Source: Paraburkholderia sediminicola
GTDB lineage: Bacteria > Pseudomonadota > Gammaproteobacteria > Burkholderiales > Burkholderiaceae
Direction: 5' to 3'
Assembly (NCBI RefSeq): GCF_902859805.1
Contig: NZ_CADIKC010000002.1
Location: forward strand, 248,001 to 312,000
Length of the DNA: 64,000 nt
Below the pieces are notes generated by a model. It was not told where the DNA came from. It did no database searches and saw only the letters and a list, made by a program, of their open reading frames with translations. Positions within the stretch are counted from its first letter, which is position 1, and every line of letters starts with the position of its first letter. Below are positions 26,537-35,115 of this stretch, one piece after another. Both the position numbers and the translations under genes were made by a program.

Positions 26537-27784
26537 TCAAATCGCGCCGGCGGTCCGCAATGCGCTGATCTGCTCGGGCGAGTAGCCGAGTTCAGTCATC
26601 ACCTCGTCGGTATGCTCACCCAGCAGCGGCGAGCGCTTGACTTCAGTCGGGCTGTCCGACAGTTTGATAGGATTACCAACCGTCAGATACTTGCCGCGAG
26701 TCGGGTGATCCACTTCGACAATCGTGCCGGTTTTACGCAGCGACGGCTCTTCGGCGATTTCCTTCATCGAGAGAATCGGCCCGCAAGGAATGTCGTATTT
26801 GTTAAGGATCTGCATGGCCTCGAACTTGGTCTTGGTCATGGTCCAGCGCTCGATCTCGGCAAAGATATCCTTCAGATGCGGCAAGCGCGCGGCAGGCGTC
26901 GCGTAGTTCGGATCCGTGGCCCATTCTTCCTTGCCGATCACGTTGCAGATCTTCGCCCACACCGGCGCCTGCGTGATGAAGTAGATATACGCATTCGGAT
27001 CCGTCTCCCAGCCCTTGCACTTCAGAATCCAGCCGGGCTGACCGCCGCCCGAAGCATTCCCCGCTCGCGGCACCGCTTCACCGAACGTCCCGTTCGGATA
27101 TTGCGGATACTCCTTCATCGTGCCGGTGCGTTCGAGCCGTTGCTGGTCGCGCAGCTTCACGCGGCACAGGTTGAGCACGCCGTCCTGCATCGCGGCGAGT
27201 ACCTTCTGGCCGCGCCCGGTTTGCGTGCGCTGATACAGCGCCGTGACAATGCCGAGCGCCAGGTGCAAACCCGTGCCGCTGTCGCCGATCTGCGCGCCGC
27301 TCACCACCGGCGGACCATCGTCGAAACCGGTGGTCGAGGCCGCGCCGCCCGCGCATTGCGCAACGTTCTCGTAGACCTTGCAGTCCTCGTAAGGGCCGGG
27401 GCCGAAACCCTTCACGGAGGCCACGATCATGCGCGGGTTCAACTCCTGAATCCGCTCCCATGTGAAGCCCATCCGGTCCAATGCGCCCGGCGCGAAATTC
27501 TCCACCAGCACGTCGCATTTCTGGATCAGCGCCTCGAGCACCAGCTTGCCTTCCGGGTTCTTGGTATCGATCGTGACCGAGCGCTTGTTGTGATTGAGCA
27601 TCGTGAAGTACAAGCTGTCCACGTCGGGAATGTCCCGTAGTTGCTCGCGCGTGATGTCGCCGGCGCCGGCCCGCTCCACCTTGATCACGTCCGCGCCGAA
27701 CCACGCGAGCAACTGCGTGCAGGTCGGGCCCGATTGCACATGCGTGAAATCGAGAATGCGCACGCCGTCGAGTGCTTTGCTCAT
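26537..27784 (-). CDS. frc: Formyl-CoA:oxalate CoA-transferase (class III CoA-transferase)
   Basis: 415 residues of the CaiB/BaiF family: [28 protein letters not shown] at the start, [12 protein letters not shown], and the catalytic aspartate in [16 protein letters not shown] (~residue 170). A glycine-rich [10 protein letters not shown] loop matches the Frc active-site loop. It transfers CoA from formyl-CoA to oxalate. ATG 27784 is preceded by AGGAG; ORF extension upstream runs through the regulatory palindromes and is rejected. No oxalyl-CoA decarboxylase (oxc), its usual partner, is in the window. Confidence 0.9.
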   Translation of the reverse strand: MSKALDGVRILDFTHVQSGPTCTQLLAWFGADVIKVERAGAGDITREQLRDIPDVDSLYFTMLNHNKRSVTIDTKNPEGKLVLEALIQKCDVLVENFAPGALDRMGFTWERIQELNPRMIVASVKGFGPGPYEDCKVYENVAQCAGGAASTTGFDDGPPVVSGAQIGDSGTGLHLALGIVTALYQRTQTGRGQKVLAAMQDGVLNLCRVKLRDQQRLERTGTMKEYPQYPNGTFGEAVPRAGNASGGGQPGWILKCKGWETDPNAYIYFITQAPVWAKICNVIGKEEWATDPNYATPAARLPHLKDIFAEIERWTMTKTKFEAMQILNKYDIPCGPILSMKEIAEEPSLRKTGTIVEVDHPTRGKYLTVGNPIKLSDSPTEVKRSPLLGEHTDEVMTELGYSPEQISALRTAGAI

Positions 27785-27896
27785 ATCAAGTCTCCTGTCC
27801 TGATCAGTCAGTTGTGTGCAACGGTTATCGACCGACGCGCCCGCTTCGATAACGTCCGCTCGCGCGGATGTCTGCTTAGTCCCGGTACATACGGTA

Positions 27897-27910
27897 TGTG
27901 ATATATCACA
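27897..27910. promoter_or_regulatory. Perfect palindrome TGTGATATATCACA, likely GntR operator upstream of frc
   Basis: A perfect 14-bp palindrome about 113 bases before the frc start. Dyads of this length with an AT centre are typical of FadR/FCD-type GntR operators. The GntR gene lies immediately upstream of frc on the same strand. Confidence 0.65.
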
Positions 27911-28053
27911 TTCAATCAAGCGCGATCTCAAAATGCGGCTGCTTCGGGATTTCTGCCCTGAATGCCTGTCAGGCCTACGTTTTACTAAGATTAAGCTGCG
28001 CCGGCCTGTTCGATTCGAGGGAAAACACTGAGGTGTCGCTTGTCTCGATCGCC

Positions 28054-28067
28054 TTTGATATATCACA
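28054..28067. promoter_or_regulatory. Second copy of the operator palindrome (one mismatch)
   Basis: TTTGATATATCACA differs from the copy at 27897-27910 by one base. Centre-to-centre distance is 157 bp (close to 15 helical turns), compatible with DNA looping. Confidence 0.55.
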
Positions 28068-28155
28068 TACCACATTTCAGTCGTCGTCAAGCCGGGCTTA
28101 ACCCCACCCGCTGCGTGGCGTCGACTAGAGAGGACGGAAATGGATCGGAAAAGCA

Positions 28156-28194
28156 AAAGGCCCGCGGTGACGTCATCACCGCGGGCCTTTCTTT
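28156..28194 (-). terminator. Strong terminator downstream of the GntR gene
   Basis: Perfect 15-bp stem AAAGGCCCGCGGTGA (28156-28170) with TCACCGCGGGCCTTT (28176-28190), 5-base loop, and T-rich tails on both strands. It separates gntR from frc, so frc needs its own promoter. Confidence 0.85.
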
Positions 28195-28230
28195 GTCATT
28201 CGTTGCGCCAATCAGGCGCTTAAGCCGCCA

Positions 28231-28950
28231 TCAATCCAGAAAATCGCAATTCGCTTCGACGAACGTCGCCAGATCGAGCGAATGCTGGCGTGCAAGACGC
28301 TCAGCCAGCTCGGTATCGCGCTGCTCCAGCGCCTCGATAATGCGCAGGTGGTCGACGATCGAACGCGACGCGCGGTCGCTTTGCGAAATGGTCATGCGGC
28401 GAATCGCCCGCACGTGGATGAAGATGTTCTTGATCGTGTCGAGAATGATCTGCGACTTCGACAGCTCGACGATCGCCTGATGAAACGCGATGTTGGCGTC
28501 GGAATACTCGGCGATGTGCTCGGCCGGCGTGGCGTCGCGGAAATTGTCGAACATGTGGCGCAGGCGGGCGATTTCCTCGTCCGTGGCGTGCAGCGTGGCA
28601 AGACGCGCCGCCATGCTTTCGAGCGCGGCCCACATCTGGATCATTTCGACGATTTCACGCTTGCTCTTGCGCACGATATAGATGCCGCGCCGCGGCACCA
28701 TGCGCAGAAAACCTTCCTGTTCGAGCAACGTCATCGCCTCGCGCACCGGCGTGCGGCTCACGCCGAGCGATTCGCTCAGCACGCGCTCGTCGAGGCGGAT
28801 TTCTTCGTGAGTCCGGTAGATATCCGCGTCGGCAATGGCCTGGCGCAGCATGGCGTACGCCTGATCGCGCAAGCTCACGCTCGCGCCGATCGGCTGCAGC
28901 GACAACGTCAGGGGTGTAGCCACTGCTTCAGTTTGAAGTTCTGACGACAT
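28231..28950 (-). CDS. GntR family regulator, FCD (FadR) subfamily
   Basis: 239 residues. The N-terminal winged HTH (QAYAMLRQAIADADI, then LSESLGVSRTPVREAMTLLEQEGFL) is a textbook GntR motif. The C-terminal FCD helical domain has Asp/His ligands (D-x3-H-x-A around SDANIAFHQAIVE, and H in IVDHLRIIEALEQRD) that bind metal and small organic acids. The oxalate-gene context and the palindromes upstream of frc suggest it controls frc and possibly nearby transporters in response to an organic acid. Confidence 0.92.
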   Translation of the reverse strand: MSSELQTEAVATPLTLSLQPIGASVSLRDQAYAMLRQAIADADIYRTHEEIRLDERVLSESLGVSRTPVREAMTLLEQEGFLRMVPRRGIYIVRKSKREIVEMIQMWAALESMAARLATLHATDEEIARLRHMFDNFRDATPAEHIAEYSDANIAFHQAIVELSKSQIILDTIKNIFIHVRAIRRMTISQSDRASRSIVDHLRIIEALEQRDTELAERLARQHSLDLATFVEANCDFLD

Positions 28951-29152
28951 TCATCGCCTCTTGTTGAACATGCGCACGATACGGCGCCACTGCGGCCATT
29001 CTGCCATCCTGTTCGCCCAGGCCGACGAACCGGCCATGTTGCGCTGCAAGTTGCGCAACCGGCTGCGGGATCCAGCGGGTCAGCAGAACAGTGGCGGCAG
29101 AGCCCAAACCTACGAAACCAACGGCGAGCAGCGCGAGAGGAACAAATTCCAT
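28928..29152 (-). CDS. Possible small membrane protein upstream of gntR
   Basis: 74 residues with an N-terminal hydrophobic segment (LALLAVGFVGLGSAATVLL) and a polar tail. GGAG lies 6 bases before the ATG, and the ORF overlaps the gntR start by 23 bases, so the two would be co-transcribed. No domain recognised. The call rests only on the Shine-Dalgarno, membrane helix and position. Confidence 0.45.
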   Translation of the reverse strand: MEFVPLALLAVGFVGLGSAATVLLTRWIPQPVAQLAAQHGRFVGLGEQDGRMAAVAPYRAHVQQEAMNVVRTSN

Positions 29153-29520
29153 TTGTAACTCCGAATGATTGAGTGAAAAGATGACTCAATCATATGCTGC
29201 AACGCCGCAAAAATCAATATTCCGTATGTAGTATATCAGTCGATGTTGTTTATAGGATTGCATTGCCAAGGTAGCACGGGCAACCCGCGGGCGGTTCCTC
29301 TGCTTGTCCCAACATCTGAAGCTCGGTGTAAACGCGCAAAACGCGCGCTATGCGCGCAGTCGCGTTCGATGATCGCGCAAATCCACCCGAATGCGGATTG
29401 TGGGAACCGCTATGCATCATTAACCTTCGAGGAATCCTGTGATGGGTCGTAGCAGCCCCTGCCCTGCATCTGCCGCGCGCTCCCAGACAGCATCCGAGAA
29501 TTCGAAGGAGACACCGTCCT
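29153..29520. other. Divergent region between small ORF/gntR and MHS transporter
   Basis: 368 bp with no credible gene. An inverted repeat at 29165-29193 is listed separately. An AT-rich block around 29205-29240 (GTATGTAGTATATCAG) is weakly similar to the frc palindrome and could hold the gntR promoter. A GAAGGAG ribosome-binding site precedes ATG 29521. Confidence 0.4.
29165..29193. promoter_or_regulatory. Perfect 10-bp inverted repeat in the gntR leader
   Basis: ATGATTGAGT (29165-29174) and ACTCAATCAT (29184-29193) around a 9-base spacer, starting 12 bases upstream of the small-ORF ATG. It could be an operator or an RNA hairpin next to the Shine-Dalgarno; the sequence alone cannot decide. 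Confidence 0.55.
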
Positions 29521-30849
29521 ATGAGTACCACTATCCCGAGAGCGCCGAAAACGGTCATCACCGACAACCGCGCGGCACGCAGCCAGGCACGCAAGGCGGC
29601 GCTCGGCAGCTTTGTCGGCGCCGTAGTCGACTGGTATGACTTTCTGCTGTACGGCATCGTCGCCGCGCTCGTCTTCAACGCCGAGTTCTTCCCGAAAGTC
29701 AGCCCGGCAATGGGCACGCTCGCCGCATTCGCAACCTTTGGCGTCGGCTTTCTGTTCCGGCCGCTCGGCGGCTTCGTGTTCGGTCACTACGGCGACCGGC
29801 TTGGACGCAAGCGCATGCTGGTCCTCACGGTGATGATGATGGGCCTCTCCACCGCGGCAATCGGCCTGCTGCCGGCTTTCTCCACCATCGGCTGGTGGGC
29901 GCCGGTGCTGCTCGTCACATTGCGCGCGATCCAGGGCTTCGCGGTCGGCGGCGAATGGGGCGGCGCTGCCTTGATGGCGGTCGAAAGCGCGCCGGAGAAG
30001 AAGAAGGCGTTCTACAGCAGCGGCGTGCAGGTCGGCTATGGCGTGGGTCTGGTGCTCTCGACCGGGCTGGTCGCGATCATCAGCCGCTCGATGGACAACG
30101 CGTCGTTCCTGAGCTGGGGCTGGCGCCTGCCCTTCCTGTTCAGTGTGGTGCTGGTGCTGATCGCGCTGTGGATCCGCTCGAGCATGGAAGAATCGAAGGA
30201 GTTCGTCGAGAAGGTCGGCGAACGGGGTGAACGCAGCGTGCGGCTGCCGATCGTCGAGGCCTTGCTGAAGCACCCCAAGGCCTTTCTGCTGATCATCGCA
30301 CTGCGCCTTGCCGAGCTGTTCACGATGTATATCGTGACCGCCTTCGCACTGAACTACTCAACGGCGAATCTGCACATGCCGCGCGAGTTCTTCCTCTCGA
30401 TCGGTCTGCTGGTCGGCGCGGTGAGCTGCGTGACGATTCCGTGCTTCGCGTGGCTTGCGGACCGCTTCGGCCGCCGGCGCGTGTATATCATCGGCGCGCT
30501 GGTCGGCATGTTCAGCGCGGTGCCATTCTTCCTCGCCCTCGAAGCCCGCTCGACGGTGTGGATCGTGATCTTCGCGGTCATGCTTGCCAACGTCGCCCAC
30601 GACATGGTCGTGAGCGTGCAGCAGCCGATGTTCACCGAACTGTTCGGCACCGAGTACCGCTATAGCGGCGCGGGTGTCGGTTATCAGGTGGCGAGCGTGG
30701 TGGGCGGCGGCTTCACGCCGTTTATCGCGGTGGCGCTGGTCAGCTTTGCCGACGGCTCCTGGCATCCGGTGGCGGCGTATCTGGCGATCGGCTGCCTGAT
30801 CTCGGTACTCGTGGCGGCGAAGATGAAGACAGGGCGCACAGTCGCCTGA
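29521..30849 (+). CDS. MFS transporter, metabolite:H+ symporter (MHS) family
   Basis: A 442-residue, twelve-helix protein of the shikimate/ProP/KgtP type. Signatures are VVDWYDFLLYGIVAALVFN in helix 1, FGHYGDRLGRKRMLV in loop 2-3, RAIQGFAVGGEWGGAALMAVE in helix 5 and WRLPFLFS before loop 6-7. It imports organic acids or related osmolytes with protons. It sits between gntR and the OFA antiporter and is followed by a strong terminator, so it is a single-gene unit; the substrate may be one of the organic acids handled by this region. Confidence 0.92.
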   Translation: MSTTIPRAPKTVITDNRAARSQARKAALGSFVGAVVDWYDFLLYGIVAALVFNAEFFPKVSPAMGTLAAFATFGVGFLFRPLGGFVFGHYGDRLGRKRMLVLTVMMMGLSTAAIGLLPAFSTIGWWAPVLLVTLRAIQGFAVGGEWGGAALMAVESAPEKKKAFYSSGVQVGYGVGLVLSTGLVAIISRSMDNASFLSWGWRLPFLFSVVLVLIALWIRSSMEESKEFVEKVGERGERSVRLPIVEALLKHPKAFLLIIALRLAELFTMYIVTAFALNYSTANLHMPREFFLSIGLLVGAVSCVTIPCFAWLADRFGRRRVYIIGALVGMFSAVPFFLALEARSTVWIVIFAVMLANVAHDMVVSVQQPMFTELFGTEYRYSGAGVGYQVASVVGGGFTPFIAVALVSFADGSWHPVAAYLAIGCLISVLVAAKMKTGRTVA

Positions 30850-30870
30850 TTTTCGCCGATGAGGATTGCG

Positions 30871-30914
30871 ACGGGCCGGCGTGGCAAAGGTGCCACGCCG
30901 GCCCGTTGGCTTTT
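30871..30914 (+). terminator. Strong rho-independent terminator after the MHS gene
   Basis: Sixteen-bp perfect stem ACGGGCCGGCGTGGCA (30871-30886) with its complement at 30891-30906, 4-base loop AAGG, then TGGCTTTT. Confidence 0.85.
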
Positions 30915-31302
30915 GAACGAACGTTAGATCTCTCGCGGGTGGAGGTGTACCACCCGCTTCCCCCTCGCTCCCCCCCAACACTCCGCTTTTTGCCGATTCC
31001 AGACACTGACTGCCTTGCATCCGGTAGTCCCTTCCCCGCGTTCGTGCCGCATTGCCGCATTTCAAAAAATTACAGTCGTATTTCACCAGGCTAATGCCTT
31101 ATGCATTTAAATCTCATATTGCAAACGCCAGATTCGCGCCCTATCGTTCGACGAAACGAGTTTTGTCCGAATTTGACGATCTTCATATGAAATAAAAATA
31201 CATATATCAAGGCCACACGAATCTGCAATTTTTACGCCGCGACACTAAAGCATTCCGTAAGAAACGCCGATAACAAAGCATTCGTCACACCGGAGACCGA
31301 CC
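30915..31302. other. Upstream region of the second OFA antiporter
   Basis: No gene is supported. The distal half is AT-rich (31090-31250), as expected of a promoter region. No clear dyad or shared motif with the other organic-acid promoters was seen. Confidence 0.4.
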
Positions 31303-32706
31303 ATGAGCAGCATCACCGAGCCGAGCGGGAATTCAGGCTCAGCCCCATTCTTTTCCAAACAGGCCACCATCGCGAAACCGGGGTTTTCGCGCTGGATGGT
31401 TCCACCCGCGGCGCTCGCCGTTCACCTTTGTATCGGTCAGGCGTACGCCTTCTCCGTGTTCAACGGTCCGCTCACCAAAGTCATCGGCATTACGCAATCC
31501 GCCGCTGACGACTGGTCGCTGACCTCGCTTGGCTGGATCTTTTCGCTGGCGATCGTGTTCCTGGGTTTGTCGGCGGCGTTTGCCGGCAAGTGGCTCGAAC
31601 ATGTCGGCCCGCGCCGCACGATGTTTACCGCGGCGTGCTGTTTCGGCGGCGGCTTCCTCGTCTCCGCGCTCGGCGTGCATCTGCATCAGATCGCGCTGCT
31701 CTATCTCGGCTACGGCGTGATCGGCGGGATCGGCCTCGGGCTCGGTTACGTCTCGCCGGTATCGACGTTGATCCGCTGGTTCCCGGACCGTCGCGGCATG
31801 GCGACCGGCATGGCGATCATGGGCTTCGGCGGCGGCGCGATGATTGCCGCGCCGTTGTCGGTGGCGCTGATGAATCACTTCCGCAGCGCGACCAGCATCG
31901 GCGTGGCCGAGACCTTCGTCGTGCTCGGCATTGCGTACTTCATCTCGATGTCGATCGGCGCGCTCGCGATTCGCGTGCCGCCGGCGGACTGGAAGCCGGC
32001 CGGCTGGACGCCGCCCGAGACCACCCAGAAGAAGATGATTTCGCGTAACCACGTGCACATCGATCAGGCGTTGAAGACGCCGCAGTTCTACCTGATCTGG
32101 CTGGTGCTGTTCCTGAACGTGACGGCCGGCATCGGCATTCTCGGCCAGGCGTCGGTGATGATTCAGGAGAGCTTCAAGGACACCGTGACGGCTGCCGCGG
32201 CGGCCGGTTTCGTCGGCCTGCTCTCACTGTTCAACATGGGCGGCCGTTTCGTGTGGGCGTCGGCTTCAGACTGGATTGGCCGCAAGAACACGTACTTCAT
32301 CTTCTTCGCGCTCGGCGCCGTGCTGTACTACCTCGTACCCGGCTTTGCGGCTTCCGGCCAGATCGCCCTGTTCGTGCTCGCGTACTGCGTGATCCTGTCG
32401 ATGTACGGCGGTGGTTTCGCGACGGTGCCCGCGTATCTCGCGGACATGTTCGGCACAGCGTTCGTCGGCGGCATTCACGGCCGTCTGCTGACTGCGTGGG
32501 CCGCGGCGGGTGTCGCCGGTCCGGTGCTGGTGAATTACATCCGTGCCTATCAGGTGGCGCACGGCGTGGCCAAGGCGGACGCCTACACGATGACGATCCA
32601 CATCATGGTGGTGCTGCTGGTGATCGGTTTCGTCTGCAACCGGCTGGTCAAGCGCGTCGACGCCAAACACCACATGACCGACGCACAACTCGCCAAAGGC
32701 GCCTAA
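31303..32706 (+). CDS. MFS transporter, oxalate/formate antiporter (OFA) family
   Basis: 467 residues, twelve helices. HLCIGQAYAFSVFNGPLTKVIG in helix 1 and GLGYVSPVSTLIRWFPDRRGMATGMAIMGFGGGAMI (spanning helices 4-5) are diagnostic of the OFA family; GGGFATVPAYLADMFGT in the C-half is also typical. It exchanges or imports organic anions such as oxalate. A 42-residue membrane protein follows 10 bases downstream with its own ribosome-binding site, the arrangement known for OFA transporters with a small subunit. Confidence 0.92.
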   Translation: MSSITEPSGNSGSAPFFSKQATIAKPGFSRWMVPPAALAVHLCIGQAYAFSVFNGPLTKVIGITQSAADDWSLTSLGWIFSLAIVFLGLSAAFAGKWLEHVGPRRTMFTAACCFGGGFLVSALGVHLHQIALLYLGYGVIGGIGLGLGYVSPVSTLIRWFPDRRGMATGMAIMGFGGGAMIAAPLSVALMNHFRSATSIGVAETFVVLGIAYFISMSIGALAIRVPPADWKPAGWTPPETTQKKMISRNHVHIDQALKTPQFYLIWLVLFLNVTAGIGILGQASVMIQESFKDTVTAAAAAGFVGLLSLFNMGGRFVWASASDWIGRKNTYFIFFALGAVLYYLVPGFAASGQIALFVLAYCVILSMYGGGFATVPAYLADMFGTAFVGGIHGRLLTAWAAAGVAGPVLVNYIRAYQVAHGVAKADAYTMTIHIMVVLLVIGFVCNRLVKRVDAKHHMTDAQLAKGA

Positions 32707-32716
32707 GGAGACTCGC

Positions 32717-32845
32717 ATGTCGACCGTTCAAGCCGTTCATCCGACCAACAAGGTCAAGCTCGCCGTCTTCTGGCTGTATGTGACGCTGCCGCTGGCGTGG
32801 GGCGTGTTCAATACGCTCACGCAGGCGATGAAGCTGTTCAAGTAA
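32717..32845 (+). CDS. MFS transporter small subunit (OFA-associated one-helix protein)
   Basis: 42 residues: MSTVQAVHPTNKVKLAVFW, then one membrane helix (LYVTLPLAWGVFNTL) and a short amphipathic end (TQAMKLFK). AAGGAG precedes the ATG by 6-7 bases and the gap to the antiporter stop is 10 bases. The K-x-W-L-Y-V-x-x-P-L-x-W-G pattern is what I know from small proteins encoded beside OFA antiporters. It probably binds or stabilises the transporter. Easily missed because of its length. Confidence 0.8.
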   Translation: MSTVQAVHPTNKVKLAVFWLYVTLPLAWGVFNTLTQAMKLFK

Positions 32846-32985
32846 GTTAAGTGTTGCACCGCACCTCGCGCGATCTAACGTGCGGGGTGCGAGCAAAGCT
32901 TCACAACGCGCGGCACGCGTTGCGCGCCTTCCCCCACCCACCGCCTGCGGCTACTGCGGATACATCGCACCGCCGCTTCAGAGCT

Positions 32986-33411
32986 TCAGATCTTCTCGAA
33001 CAATACTTCTTGCGCGCCTTCCCACAGCACCTTGGTGCCGAGTTCGCGCAGCTTTTCCTTGCCTTCGACGATGGTCAGGAAATGATTGCCCGCGAGCTGG
33101 CCGAGCTTGCTTGCGAAGCAGCACGAGCCGTACGCAAGAATGATCTCCGTTTCGCTGTAGCCGCCCGGATAGAACAGGATGTCGCCCACCGAAGGATGGC
33201 TTGTATGATTTTCGAAGCCGACCGCCACACCGTCGTTTTCAAGCTTGAAGTCGCCGAGCGGAACCCAGCAGCCTTCGCCGCTCCAGCGCACATGAATGAT
33301 CTTCTGACGGTACGGCAGAAGCTTCAGAAAGGCGGCCACCGTTTGCGGCGCGTCGGGATGCGTTTCGGCGGTAAAGACGTGGCCGCAGGAGGTGATTCGG
33401 AGTCGGGTCAT
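32986..33411 (-). CDS. DUF3830 family protein
   Basis: 141 residues, beta-rich, with TAETHPDAPQTVAAFLKLLPYRQKIIHVRWSGEGCW near the N-terminus and DILFYPGGYSETEIILAYGSCCF in the middle, both typical of DUF3830. The fold is cyclophilin-like (established for family members), but no catalytic function is known. ATG 33411 is chosen; upstream extension to 33483 lacks a Shine-Dalgarno. A perfect dyad overlaps a plausible promoter about 120 bases upstream. Genes of this family often neighbour organic-acid or amino-acid catabolism. Confidence 0.8.
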   Translation of the reverse strand: MTRLRITSCGHVFTAETHPDAPQTVAAFLKLLPYRQKIIHVRWSGEGCWVPLGDFKLENDGVAVGFENHTSHPSVGDILFYPGGYSETEIILAYGSCCFASKLGQLAGNHFLTIVEGKEKLRELGTKVLWEGAQEVLFEKI

Positions 33412-33531
33412 CGCTAGGTATCCGGTGTGAAAGGGTGAGTGGAAGGGTCGGTCAGACGCCGGCTGGGGCCAAGCCGTCGGCACAACATTCTGTCGGCCGG
33501 TGCAAGGCTTCGACAGATACAGTTGCTATAT

Positions 33532-33548
33532 AACTGGTCAGGCCAGTT
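33532..33548. promoter_or_regulatory. Dyad AACTGG-N5-CCAGTT over a putative DUF3830-gene promoter
   Basis: A perfect 6+6 inverted repeat with 5-base spacer. On the minus strand it overlaps a -35-like CTGACC (33541-33536), with a -10-like TATCTG (33519-33514) 16 bases on. This is the layout of a repressor operator, and the T-G-G-x-x-x-x-x-C-C-A type fits GntR-family binding sites. Confidence 0.55.
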
Positions 33549-34019
33549 AGTCCAGTGGCAGGGAGACAGCCTCGCATCGCACAGGCCGCCACGCGTTCAT
33601 TGCGCCTCACTGTGTAATAACGCAACCTAGCAAGTGCAACGGTTGCAGGCGGTTTTATCCGTCACCGCGCATGGCACCCGACGGCTTCAAAATTGGCCGG
33701 AACAGCAGCGAGGCGCATCCATGCCAGGTTCATCCTCAATCGCGCCACGAAACTTCGTAGTTTGCAAGCCGCGCAATGCGCAGCAAACTGCGAAAAGTGC
33801 GTGATTGCCGTTTTCGGCGCTTCATCAAACCTTGCCCTCGACAACCCACCGCGACCGCCCTCGATACACGCTGCCACGCAGCGATTGGGCGCCCCCGCTC
33901 TGCACAGCAGCATAGCGTGTCGCGACCGACGAATCCCGCGTGCCGTCAAACGTCGGCATGCAGCTCGGGCATCGCATATTGGCGAGCCACCCGCACGATC
34001 CAGCCGCGCAACCTGACGC
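33549..34019. other. Gene-free stretch between DUF3830 and AraC genes
   Basis: ORFs on both strands (e.g. 33662-34231 minus, 33693-34016 plus) are Arg/Ala/His/Cys-rich without domains, and one runs antisense into the AraC gene. I see no supported gene, hairpin or repeat here. Confidence 0.5.
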
Positions 34020-34931
34020 TCAGCCGCGCAGCCGGTAGGCAAGCGGCGTGACGCCGTAGCCACGCTTGAACTGCACGGAGAAGTGACTGGCATTCTCGAA
34101 ACCAACCGCAAGCGCGATTTGCAGCACCGGCTGATCGGTGGCGCGCAGCAGCTTCGCGGCTTCCTCGAGACGCAGGCGCGTGACGAACTGATGGGGTGTT
34201 TCACCGGTCTCGCGGCGGAACACACGCGCAAAGTGGAAGCTGCTTAACCCGGCCTGCGCGGCCAGTTCGCTGATGGCCAGATCGGCGGCAAGATTGTCGC
34301 GAATGTAATCGGTTACACGGCGAATGCGGCGTGGCACCAGACGCTCGGGATGCGGCGGCAGGCCGGCCTTGGCGTGACGGCCACGCGAGTAATGTTGCAA
34401 CAGATGAGCGGCGAGCGCGTGGGTCAGCGCGTCGACATACAGCCGCGAGTCGGCGGGATCGCCCGCGGCGCGATGCAATGCGCCAAGCATCTCGGCGATC
34501 AGTGGATCGTGGAACTGCATTGCGTCGCCCAGCGACAGTTCGCGTGAACCACCCAGTTCCATCTGGTCGGCGACGCTGTCGATCAGGCTGCGCTCCAGGT
34601 GCAAATGAACGGTCGACAGCGGTTCATCGCTGATCGAACGCCAGCGCCACGAGATCGGCACGGGCGGCACGAACCAGACGTCGCCCATACGCAGGTCGGC
34701 GCTCTCCCAGCGTCCGTCCAGGTTGCGCTCGAGGTGTTCGGCGCCGCTGCCGAGCGTCATCAGCGTGACGTCCTGCAGGCCGGGCGCCTCCAGCAGTTCC
34801 TGCTCGTCAGGTTCGAGATACGAGCGCAGCACCAGGTGCCGCCACGGGCGATCCACGCTCGACACCAGTTTCTGGCCCGCCATATAGCGGTCGTAGGCAA
34901 GCGTCGTTGTCAGCTTTGGAATTTTTGCCAT
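34020..34931 (-). CDS. AraC family transcriptional regulator
   Basis: 303 residues. The C-terminal ~100 residues are the AraC DNA-binding domain with two HTHs: LAISELAAQAGLSSFHFARVFRRETGETPHQFV and the second ending PVLQIALAVGFENASHFSVQFKRGYGVTP. The N-terminal ~190 residues form a cupin-like sensor (GDVWFVPPVPISWRW). A GTG at 34934 directly precedes ATG 34931; the ATG is used. No target gene can be named; neighbours are DUF3830 and a LuxR regulator. Confidence 0.92.
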   Translation of the reverse strand: MAKIPKLTTTLAYDRYMAGQKLVSSVDRPWRHLVLRSYLEPDEQELLEAPGLQDVTLMTLGSGAEHLERNLDGRWESADLRMGDVWFVPPVPISWRWRSISDEPLSTVHLHLERSLIDSVADQMELGGSRELSLGDAMQFHDPLIAEMLGALHRAAGDPADSRLYVDALTHALAAHLLQHYSRGRHAKAGLPPHPERLVPRRIRRVTDYIRDNLAADLAISELAAQAGLSSFHFARVFRRETGETPHQFVTRLRLEEAAKLLRATDQPVLQIALAVGFENASHFSVQFKRGYGVTPLAYRLRG

Positions 34932-35115
34932 CACGTCTCTTTCAGGGAGGTCCTATATGCACATGAGCAAACCCTGCCGCACCCGCGTCGTCGGTTAGAG
35001 GTCAGCGCAAGATCTCAAAAATGATAGCAAGGAACCGGCTACCGTAATATTTGGAAATAGTTAATCATCCAGGTTGTCGTCTTTCACGCGTTTCGAACGC
35101 CGGAGCTACCGTTTC

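Larger units (their letters stand above)
27785..28155. other. frc upstream region with two operator-like palindromes
   Basis: This 371-bp gap carries no credible gene. It holds a perfect 14-bp palindrome at 27897-27910 and a near copy at 28054-28067, listed separately. No further feature seen. Confidence 0.5.

Noticed and set aside
27785..28156. N-terminal extension of frc to 28156
   Set aside because: It crosses both operator palindromes; ATG 27784 has a Shine-Dalgarno and matches the family N-terminus.
33662..34231. Minus-strand ORF of 189 codons between DUF3830 and AraC genes
   Set aside because: It overlaps the AraC gene in another frame, and its product is Arg/Cys/Ser-rich without a domain; the plus-strand ORFs here are similar.
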